From Sphingomonas oligophenolica (lineage in GTDB: Bacteria > Pseudomonadota > Alphaproteobacteria > Sphingomonadales > Sphingomonadaceae): a stretch of DNA of 64,000 nt. This document shows, piece by piece, positions 55,753-64,000 of the stretch. Within the stretch, counting starts at the first letter, position 1. Each line of letters starts with the position of its first letter. The DNA lies in the NCBI RefSeq assembly GCF_006438955.1, contig NZ_RCZK01000002.1, forward strand, positions 186,001 through 250,000, given 5' to 3'. The notes under the pieces were generated by a model, which did no database searches, was not told the DNA's origin, and saw only the letters and a list, made by a program, of their open reading frames with translations. Made by a program: the position numbers and the translations under genes.

Positions 55753-57057
55753 CTACCCAAAAATTCGCGTCACTCTCTCGATCCCGCGCACCAGCGCGGC
55801 GACATCCTGCGGGACGTTATAGACCCCGAAGCTCGCGCGCGCGGTGGCCTCGACCCCGAGTGCCGCCATCAACGGCTGCGCGCAGTGGTGGCCCGCACGG
55901 ATCGCGACCCGCTCTTCGTCCAAGATGGTGGCGACATCGTGCGGATGCACCCCCTCGATCGCGAAACTGACGATTCCGGCCGAATCCTCCGGCCCGAACA
56001 ACCGCACCGAATTGAGCTGCGACAGCGCCGCGCGCGTATCGCGAACCAGCGCGGTTTCGTGCGCGTGGATCGCGTCGAGGCCGATGCTCTCGACATAATC
56101 GATCGCGGCGTGGAGCCCGAGCGCGCCGACGATATGCGGCGTCCCCGCCTCGAACCGCCCCGGCGGCGGCGCGTAGGTCGTCTTCTCGAACGACACCCGA
56201 TCGATCATCGACCCGCCGCCCTGATACGGCGGCATCGTATCGAGCAATTCGGCCCTGCCCCACAACACGCCGATACCGGTCGGACCGTATAGCTTGTGTC
56301 CCGAGAACACGTAGAAATCGCACCCGATCCCGGCGACGTCGACGCTCATCCGTGGCACCGACTGGCACCCGTCGATCAGGATTTTTGCACCGACCGAATG
56401 CGCGATCTCGGTCGCGCGCTTGGCGTCGAGCACCGAGCCGAGCACGTTCGACACATGCGCGAGCGCGACCAGCTTATGTGCGGGCGTGATCATCGCCGCC
56501 ATCGCATCGAGGTCGATCCGCTGATCGGTGGTCAACGGAATCACGTCGATCGCCGCGCCGATGCGTTCGGCGGCCATCTGCCACGGCACGATGTTGCTGT
56601 GATGCTCGAGCATCGATAGCATGATCCGGTCGCCGGATTTCAGGTTCGCGGCGGCCCAGCAGTGCGCGACCAGGTTGATCCCTTCGGTCGCACCACGGAC
56701 GAACACGATCTCGTCCGCCTTGCCCCCGATGAACCCCGCAACCCGATGGCGCGCGGCTTCATAGGCCAGCGTCATGTCGGCGGAGCGCTGGTACACCCCG
56801 CGATGCACCGTGGCGTAGGTTTCGCCATAGCCGCGGGTGATCGCATCGACGACGACCTGCGGCTTCTGCGAGGTCGCGGCGGTATCGAGATAGGCCCAGC
56901 CGGAGGGGATGGCGGGAAAGTCGGCGACGCGGTCCAACGGCTCCCCTCCCTGGACAAGGGAGGGGTTGGGGGTGGCTCCGCCGGTGGAGCTCGCTTCGCT
57001 CGCACCCACCCCCGCCCCCTCCCTTACAGGGAGGGACGCAGTTACAGATTCACTCAC
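55753..57057 (-). CDS. sufS: SufS, cysteine desulfurase, with an in-frame repeat near the N-terminus
   Basis: SufS takes sulfur from cysteine for Fe-S assembly. The product is 434 residues against the usual 400-410. After VSESVTAS, residues about 7-40 are encoded by a CCTCCCC/GGGGAGG-type palindromic repeat (56941-57040). The normal family sequence (PLDRVADFPAIPSGWAYLDT) resumes after that. PLP motifs are intact: MLEHHSNIVPWQ, FSGHKLYGPTGIGVLWG (PLP lysine) and IRAGHHCAQPLMAALG (catalytic Cys). GTG 57057 overlaps the sufD stop. The insert lies before the first helix and may be tolerated as a flexible tail. Partner SufE is not in the window. Confidence 0.93.
   Translation of the reverse strand: MSESVTASLPVREGAGVGASEASSTGGATPNPSLVQGGEPLDRVADFPAIPSGWAYLDTAATSQKPQVVVDAITRGYGETYATVHRGVYQRSADMTLAYEAARHRVAGFIGGKADEIVFVRGATEGINLVAHCWAAANLKSGDRIMLSMLEHHSNIVPWQMAAERIGAAIDVIPLTTDQRIDLDAMAAMITPAHKLVALAHVSNVLGSVLDAKRATEIAHSVGAKILIDGCQSVPRMSVDVAGIGCDFYVFSGHKLYGPTGIGVLWGRAELLDTMPPYQGGGSMIDRVSFEKTTYAPPPGRFEAGTPHIVGALGLHAAIDYVESIGLDAIHAHETALVRDTRAALSQLNSVRLFGPEDSAGIVSFAIEGVHPHDVATILDEERVAIRAGHHCAQPLMAALGVEATARASFGVYNVPQDVAALVRGIERVTRIFG
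56941..57040. repeat. CCTCCCC/GGGGAGG palindromic repeat inside sufS
   Basis: Contains the hairpins CCCCTCCC-TGGACAA-GGGAGGGG and CCCTCCC-TTACA-GGGAGGG at its two ends. GGGGGTGG and CCACCCCC pair around the centre. The reading frame is kept through the element on the minus strand, adding about 34 residues to SufS. Confidence 0.85.
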
Positions 57058-58124
57058 AACGCCTGCTCCAGCCACGCATCCGCATCCGCCTCGAACGCCG
57101 CGCGGACGACGTCATTGCCGATCCGCCCGAGTGCATCGGCGACGAACGCATGCGTCAGCAGCGCGACCGCGCGCGGGGTCGGGATGCCGCGGCTCTGCAT
57201 ATAGAACAGCGCGCGCGCATCGAGTTCGCCGACCGTCGCGCCATGCGCGCACTTCACGTCGTCCGCGAAAATCTCGAGTTCGGGCTTCAGGTTGATCGTC
57301 GCGGTGCGCTTGAGCAGCAGCCCGCGCAGCGACTGCTCGCCATCGGTCTTCTGCGCGTGCCGCGCGACCTCGACCGCAGCGGCGAGGCTCGCGGTCGACG
57401 TATCCGCCGCCACCGCGCGCCACAATTGGTGCGACTGTCCGCCGACCGCATCGTGCCGCACCCGCACCGCGCATTCCTGCTGGCGGTCGCCCGCGGTCAG
57501 CAGCGCGCCGCCATATTCGGCGAATGCGGCATCGCCATTGATCGTGATCTGCGCATCGATCCGCGATCCCGCGGTCCCCGCGCCGAGGAACGAGGTGACG
57601 AGGCTCGCGCCCTCGCCCAGCGTCGCCTCTTCGCGCAGCGACACGAACCCGCCCTGCTGGAGCAGCCGGACGCTCCGCATCAGCCGCGCCGCCTTGCCGA
57701 GTTCGACGCGCAGGAAACGATTGCTCCACCCCGCCCCGACATAAGTCTCGACGACCTGCGCCACGGCATCGTCGGCGAGCACGATCGTCGCGGGCATATG
57801 GTTCTCACCCCCGGTCGCGACATGGACGATCTGGACCGGATCGGCCACCGCGTGCCTGCCGAGCCGCAACTCCCAGCCCGCGCCCTTCGCGCGTTTGCCG
57901 AGCGCATGCTCGCCCGCATCGATCGCCTCGATGGTGACACGCCCAAGATCGCTCCGCGCCTCGTCGAGCACTCCGCCGACGAACAGCAACCGCGCGCCGG
58001 GCAAATCTAGGAAATAGTCGCCGTCATCGACCACCGGCCCCAGCGCCGCCGCCGCCGCCAGCCCACCAAGATCGGCCCACCGCCACGCTTCGGCGCGGGT
58101 CGAGGGGAGTTCCATGACGCTCAC
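57054..58124 (-). CDS. sufD: SufD, component of the SufBCD scaffold
   Basis: A 356-residue, beta-helix-rich protein of the SufBD family. The core includes LLLKRTATINLKPELEIFAD and DVKCAHGATVGELDARALFY, the CAHGAT signature, ending with QSRGIPTPRAVALLTHAFVA. The N-terminal third is poorly conserved. SufD pairs with SufB on the SufC ATPase dimer. The start is GTG 58124 or ATG 58115. Upstream, a 206-base palindromic repeat separates it from sufC, an unusual break in an otherwise compact operon. Confidence 0.93.
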   Translation of the reverse strand: MSVMELPSTRAEAWRWADLGGLAAAAALGPVVDDGDYFLDLPGARLLFVGGVLDEARSDLGRVTIEAIDAGEHALGKRAKGAGWELRLGRHAVADPVQIVHVATGGENHMPATIVLADDAVAQVVETYVGAGWSNRFLRVELGKAARLMRSVRLLQQGGFVSLREEATLGEGASLVTSFLGAGTAGSRIDAQITINGDAAFAEYGGALLTAGDRQQECAVRVRHDAVGGQSHQLWRAVAADTSTASLAAAVEVARHAQKTDGEQSLRGLLLKRTATINLKPELEIFADDVKCAHGATVGELDARALFYMQSRGIPTPRAVALLTHAFVADALGRIGNDVVRAAFEADADAWLEQAL

Positions 58125-58144
58125 GCCGTGAGCCCCAGATTGGG

Positions 58145-58350
58145 TTCACGCGGAGACGGGGAGACGCGGAGAAGAAATGGTTCGCGCAGAGGCGCAGAGG
58201 ACGCAGAGGCGGTCGCCCGGGCGTCAGCGCAAACCGTTTTAGCCAAGCTCGTGATTGAACGACCGCTAGCGCGGTCGGGCGCAACACCTCCGCGCTCTCT
58301 GCGCCTCTGCGCGCAAAAATCTTCTCCGCGTCTCCGCGTCTCCGCGTGAA
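58145..58350. repeat. Large inverted repeat with GCGCAGAGG core, between sufC and sufD
   Basis: Left arm 58145-58208 (CACGCGGAGAC.., GCGCAGAGGCGCAGAGGACG) is inverted relative to right arm 58287-58350 (CTCTCTGCGCCTCTGCGCGC.., CTCCGCGTCTCCGCGTGAA). The centre includes GACCGCTAGCGCGGTC, a further palindrome. The core matches 18958-19160, while the outer GGAGAC/GTCTCC blocks differ between the two copies. Confidence 0.9.
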
Positions 58351-58359
58351 TCATCCTCC

Positions 58360-59212
<853 letters not shown>

Positions 59213-59226
<14 letters not shown>

Positions 59227-59620
59227 TGTTTCTTTCCTGACGCGCCTCAAAACGGCGGTCGACCAACTCGACGACGAGCGCGTCACGGCGGTTCTGACAG
59301 CATTGCGCCAACTCTAGTCCAAGCGCTGCCTTCAAATCCTTACGCGCGTCGCGCTGGATGCCTTTAGCATCACTAGCAATGATCCGTGCCTGCATCGGCG
59401 GCAGACAAGTCGCCATCGCCTGACATCCGATGGCGTCGATCTCGGCATCGCCGGTGGAGACGATCGTCTTACACGTCGACTTGCCACCCCGGACGGCGAA
59501 TCTGCCCCGCCAGTTTTTTAGGCGCTCGCCCACAACGACGATTTCCCCTGATTCTTTGGGCGCAGGTGCGGCGGCCGCCTGCTGCAAAATTGCGGCGATA
59601 AGATAAGCGGTTGCAATCAT
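59213..59620 (-). CDS. Small secreted protein between sufB and sufC, unknown function
   Basis: A 135-residue product with an N-terminal signal peptide (MIATAYLIAAILQQAAAAPA). The mature part has GEIVVVGERLKNWRGRFAVR, then four cysteines in STCKTIV, IGCQAMATCLPPM and ..QCCQN. A basic C-terminal helix follows. It overlaps the sufC start. The reading frame, signal peptide and position inside the suf operon support a real gene. A periplasmic protein in a cytosolic Fe-S operon is unexpected. It may belong to a family of sphingomonad 'hypothetical' proteins of this kind. Confidence 0.6.
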
Positions 59621-59681
59621 TTCACACTGTCCACCATGCCGATGCTCAGCAGCTTCTGCCCCCTTACAGCCTTACCCACGC

Positions 59682-59763
59682 CGTCACACCCGCGCGGGCG
59701 GGGATCCATCGTTCGACATGCGCTGGCAGAGAGATAGATTCCCGCCCGCGCGGCAATGACGGA
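59682..59763. repeat. CCCGCGCGGGC-type inverted repeat between sufB and the secreted gene
   Basis: CCCGCGCGGGCGGGGATCCA on the left and ATTCCCGCCCGCGCGGCAAT on the right form inverted arms around TTCGACATGCGCTGGCAGAG. It is the same general class as the pyrD insertion (CCCGCGAAGGCGGG..). It breaks the operon between sufB and the next gene. Confidence 0.75.
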
Positions 59764-59783
59764 AGGTGGGGGAACGATGGCGA

Positions 59784-61267
<1,484 letters not shown>

Positions 61268-61268
<1 letters not shown>

Positions 61269-61753
61269 TATAGTAAAACCTCAGAAACCGTTCGTGCTGA
61301 GCTTGTCGAAGCACGGTGTGATTCACGCCCTTCGACAGGCTCAGGGCGAACGGATGAAAGTGATGCCAACGATACACTCGCGAGCGCGCCGCGCACCGCG
61401 CCGTTGACCGCGTTCCAGTGCGGCTTGACGCGGCAGCCGTCCTCGATCGCGCAATCGTGCGCGCCGCGTTCGACGCACGCGGTCAGCGCGATCGGGCCTT
61501 CGACGGCCTCGACGATATCGGCGAGCGTGATCGCGGCAGCGGGGCGCGCGAGTCGGAAACCCCCACCAGTGCCGCGCGCGCTTTCGAGCAGCCCCGCGGC
61601 GCTGAGCCGGCTCACCAGCTTCTGCGCGGTGGGCAGGGGCACCCCGGTCTCGTCGGCCAGCAGCGTCGCGTTGACGCGCGCCACTCCGCCGCAATGGCGC
61701 GCGGCGGCGGCCATCATGACGACCGCGTAATCGGCGAGAGAAGACAGCTTCAT
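61268..61753 (-). CDS. Rrf2-family regulator of the suf operon with a repeat-encoded C-terminus
   Basis: A 161-residue winged-helix regulator. The DNA-binding domain begins [19 protein letters not shown] with [20 protein letters not shown] and [16 protein letters not shown]. Three cysteines in [20 protein letters not shown] form the likely Fe-S ligand set, as in IscR/SufR, so it probably senses cluster status and controls this operon. Residues from about 134 to 156 are encoded by a composite palindromic element (61288-61353), so the natural C-terminus is replaced by [18 protein letters not shown]. The DNA-binding and Cys regions are unaffected. Confidence 0.92.
61288..61353. repeat. Composite palindromic element, copy 6, at the Rrf2-sufB junction (A then inverted B)
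   Basis: The A unit (CGTGCTGAGCTTGTCGAAGC.., one loop change) and the inverted B unit (CGCCCTTCGACAGGCTCAGG..) are separated by about ten bases. It is read in frame by the regulator and ends 20 bases before the sufB ATG on the minus strand. Confidence 0.9.
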
Positions 61754-61857
61754 GGGTTAATCGGACCAAATCATTCCTATTGGAGATGGGCGCGCACCGC
61801 GACCGGATCAACCGCTATCTTTGCGAGCGATTCGCAGGGCTACACCCTTGACCCCAA

Positions 61858-61955
61858 CCCCGGCGAAAGCCGGGGCCCCGTTGGAGAGGTTGGTGTAATG
61901 ACACGCGACGCAAACCAATATCCACTTGCCAACTGGACCCCGGCCTCCGCCGGGG
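61858..61955. repeat. Pair of CCCCGGC/GCCGGGG hairpins between the Rrf2 regulator and pyrD
   Basis: CCCCGGC-GAAA-GCCGGGG at 61858-61875 and CCCCGGC-CTCC-GCCGGGG at 61938-61955 flank an unrelated 60-base stretch. Flanking words (GACCCC.., ..GGTC) are also roughly inverted. They lie in the 258-base divergent promoter gap. Confidence 0.8.
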
Positions 61956-62011
61956 TGGTAGCATTGGCTGGCGGGTGGACGCCCCCGCCATGCGATGCGA
62001 AAGGCGCAAGG

Positions 62012-63076
62012 ATGGCGTTCTACCACCCCCTCCTTTTCCGCCTCGACGCCGAACGCGCGCACCGGATGACCGTCGCCGCGCTCGGCGCCTGGGCGCGTGT
62101 CGGCGCCCCGCTCGGCAGCATCGAAACCTCGCCCAGGCTCGCGACGACGGTGGCTGGGCTCGCCTTCGCCAACCCGGTCGGCCTCGCCGCGGGGGTGGAC
62201 AAGGATGCGCGCGCGATCCCCGGCTGGTTCGGGCTCGGCTTCGGCAGCGTCGAGGTCGGCACGCTCACCCCGCTGCCCCAGTCCGGTAACCTGCAGCCGC
62301 GGCTGTTCCGGCTGGTCGAGGATCGCGCGGTCATCAACCGGATGGGGTTCAACAACGGCGGACTCGCCGCCGCGCTCAACCAACTATGTTCACCCGCGAA
62401 GGCGGGTGCCCAGGCTGGATCCCCGCCTTCGCGGGGATACAAAGGCATCCTCGGCATTAACGTAGGGGCGAACAGAGACACCGCCGATCGCACCGCCGAT
62501 TACGTCCACGGCGTCACCGCCGCCGCGGCCCACGCCGATTACATCACGATCAACATCAGCTCCCCCAACACCCCGGGCCTGCGCGATCTCCAGCACGGCG
62601 CGGCGCTGCGCGACCTGCTCGCCGCCTGCATCGCAGCGCGCGGGACGACGCCGCTGTTCCTCAAGGTCGCCCCCGATCTCGACCCCGCCGCGATCGACGA
62701 CATCGCGCGCGCCGCGATCGATCACCACATCGACGCGCTGATCGTCGGCAACACCACGATCAGCCGACCCGCGCTCGCCTCCGCCAACCGCGACCAGGCC
62801 GGCGGGCTGTCGGGGGCCCCGCTCGCCGCGCTCGCGCGTCAGCGACTCGCCGATTTTAGGACCGCGACCGGCGGCACGATCCCGTTGATCGCGGTCGGCG
62901 GGATCGACAGCGGCGCGGAGGCCTATGCGCGCATCCGTAGCGGCGCGAGCCTCATCCAACTCTACACCGCACTGGTATACGAAGGCCCCGGCCTCGCGCG
63001 CCGGATTGCGCGCGACCTCGACGCCCTGCTCGAGCGCGACGGGTTCGCGACCGTGGCGGACGCCGTGAGCGCCTAG
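62012..63076 (+). CDS. pyrD: PyrD, quinone-dependent dihydroorotate dehydrogenase, with an in-frame repeat
   Basis: PyrD (class 2) oxidises dihydroorotate to orotate in pyrimidine synthesis. The 354-residue product has the N-terminal membrane-associating helices (FYHPLLFRLDAERAHRMTVA) and AGVDKDARAIPGWFGLGFGS. The catalytic and flavin-binding segments are NRMGFNNGGL, NISSPNTPGLR, LKVAPDL, NTTISRP and VGGIDSGAEAYARI. Residues about 126-144 (CSPAKAGAQAGSPPSRGY) are extra and encoded by a CCCGCGAAGGCGGG palindromic repeat at 62386-62440. AAGGCGCAAGG precedes ATG 62012. It is divergent from the suf operon. Confidence 0.95.
   Translation: MAFYHPLLFRLDAERAHRMTVAALGAWARVGAPLGSIETSPRLATTVAGLAFANPVGLAAGVDKDARAIPGWFGLGFGSVEVGTLTPLPQSGNLQPRLFRLVEDRAVINRMGFNNGGLAAALNQLCSPAKAGAQAGSPPSRGYKGILGINVGANRDTADRTADYVHGVTAAAAHADYITINISSPNTPGLRDLQHGAALRDLLAACIAARGTTPLFLKVAPDLDPAAIDDIARAAIDHHIDALIVGNTTISRPALASANRDQAGGLSGAPLAALARQRLADFRTATGGTIPLIAVGGIDSGAEAYARIRSGASLIQLYTALVYEGPGLARRIARDLDALLERDGFATVADAVSA
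62386..62440. repeat. CCCGCGAAGGCGGG inverted repeat inside pyrD
   Basis: CCCGCGAAGGCGGG and CCCCGCCTTCGCGGGG are inverted about GTGCCCAGGCTGGAT. The element is read in frame as SPAKAG..PPSRGY, adding about 18 residues. A related element lies at 59682-59763. Confidence 0.85.
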
Positions 63077-63127
63077 CCCGACGCTACGGCTTGCGCGCGC
63101 CGCATGCGCCGTTACGGTCTGGTCCCG

Positions 63128-64000
63128 ATGAAGACGAAACTCCTCGCGCTCGCCGCGTTCACCCTCGCCCCCGCCTGCACCACGGTAGCGACCGCGCCGC
63201 CCGCCAAGACCGCAAGGCCAGGCACCGGCCCAGCGACCGGAATCGTCAGCGCCGCCGATCCGCGCGCCGCCGCAGCCGGCGTCGAAATCCTCAACGCGGG
63301 CGGCAGCGCGACCGACGCCGCGATCGCGACCCAGCTCGCGCTCAACGTCGTCGAGCCGCAGAGTTCGGGCGTCGGCGGCGGCAGTTTCTGGGTCAGCCAT
63401 GATGCCACGACCGGCCAGGTCTCGACGATCGACGGGCGCGAGAAGGCACCGATGGCAGCGACCGACACCTGGTTCTACGCCGACGGCCAGCCGCTCAGCC
63501 ACGCCGACGCGGTCCCCGGCGGGCGCAGCGTCGGCGTCCCCGGCGCGCTGCGCGCGATGGCGCTGGCGCATCGGGAATCGGGCAAGCTCCCCTGGGCGCG
63601 GCTGTTCCAACCCGCGATCCGGCTGGCGCGCGACGGCTTCGTCGTCAGCGAACGCCTCAACAATTCGATCCAGAGCTATGGCGGCCACGTCACCGGCTGG
63701 GCGAAACAGGCGTTCTTCGGTGCGGACGGCAAGGCGCTCCCGGTCGGCACGATCTTCAAGAACCCCGATCAGGCCGCGCTGCTGACCCGGATCGCGACCC
63801 AAGGCCCCGACAGCTTCTATGTCGGCCCGACCGCGCAAAAGATCGTCGAGACGGTCAACGGCGCGGCGCGCAATCCGTCGAAGATGACCACCGGTGACCT
63901 CGCCGCGTACGAGGCCAAGCCGCGCGATGCAGTGTGCGCCAAATACCGCGTCTATCGGATCTGCAGCATGGGGCCGCCGTCGTCGGGGGGGATCACCGTG
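63128..64000 (+). CDS. ggt: Gamma-glutamyltransferase family protein (5' part only)
   Basis: The frame starts at ATG 63128 with a signal peptide (MKTKLLALAAFTLAPACTTV, possible lipobox-like APAC). It stays open for 291 codons to the window end. Family features are ATGIVSAADPRAAAAGVEIL, NAGGSATDAAIATQLALNVV with EPQSSGVGGGSFWV, DGREKAPMAATDTW and GGRSVGVPGALRAM. MGPPSSGG, near the end, belongs to the region just before the autoproteolytic threonine. These secreted enzymes hydrolyse or transfer gamma-glutamyl groups (for example from glutathione). The catalytic C-terminal half is outside the window. Confidence 0.92.
   Translation, partial: MKTKLLALAAFTLAPACTTVATAPPAKTARPGTGPATGIVSAADPRAAAAGVEILNAGGSATDAAIATQLALNVVEPQSSGVGGGSFWVSHDATTGQVSTIDGREKAPMAATDTWFYADGQPLSHADAVPGGRSVGVPGALRAMALAHRESGKLPWARLFQPAIRLARDGFVVSERLNNSIQSYGGHVTGWAKQAFFGADGKALPVGTIFKNPDQAALLTRIATQGPDSFYVGPTAQKIVETVNGAARNPSKMTTGDLAAYEAKPRDAVCAKYRVYRICSMGPPSSGGITV

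Overview
The window is GC-rich alphaproteobacterial chromosome. Several gene sets point to the family Sphingomonadaceae (Sphingomonas or a close relative): a 420-residue soluble serine palmitoyltransferase with its own acyl carrier protein, the order pckA-chvI-chvG-hprK-rapZ-EIIA-HPr, a TonB-dependent receptor, and dense short palindromic repeats in the gaps and even inside genes. No prophage, complete insertion sequence, CRISPR array or rRNA operon was seen. The one RNA gene is a tRNA-Ser(CGA).

Layout. 0-6.8 kb: the end of pdxA, rsmA, a TPR protein, rsmB, a small decayed islet (AAA-ATPase remnant plus a possible HEPN-like ORF), guaB, and an SPFH/NfeD membrane pair. 6.9-13.9 kb: pckA, the ChvG/ChvI two-component system, short HprK, RapZ, an EIIA-Man protein and HPr in a chain of overlapping genes, then a SpoU rRNA methyltransferase. 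14-22 kb: VOC protein, rmuC, def, recR, fmt, truA, an Fe-S RNA methyltransferase, NAD(P)HX repair enzyme and a small lipoprotein. 22-30 kb: ilvD, a GH130-like/SDR pair, bamB with a YfgM-like partner, panB, an ArsC-like protein and a NYN-domain protein.

30-36 kb holds nadE and a tight three-gene unit (CDP-alcohol phosphotransferase, myo-inositol-1-phosphate synthase, nucleotidyltransferase). This looks like a CDP-inositol route to an inositol phospholipid or inositol phosphodiester. 36-45 kb: tRNA-Ser, hspQ, the TonB receptor, rplU-rpmA with a clear terminator, a GNAT gene, TetR, obgE and proB.

45-54.5 kb is the most distinctive region. It carries a putative ceramide reductase, a dedicated ACP, serine palmitoyltransferase, a CHASE3-type hybrid histidine kinase, lptF-lptG, a fatty-acid desaturase and a GNAT-fold protein resembling bacterial ceramide synthase. 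Together these could make ceramide and export the finished sphingolipid in an organism group that uses glycosphingolipids instead of LPS.

54.9-61.8 kb is a suf Fe-S operon on the minus strand (Rrf2 regulator, sufB, a secreted small protein, sufC, sufD, sufS, sufT, sufA). Several unrelated palindromic repeats interrupt it. Three lie in frame within coding sequence (Rrf2 C-terminus, SufC loop, SufS N-terminus), and a fourth in-frame repeat sits in the next gene, pyrD. The window ends inside a gamma-glutamyltransferase gene.

All assignments come from reading the sequence and recalling family motifs; no database search was run.
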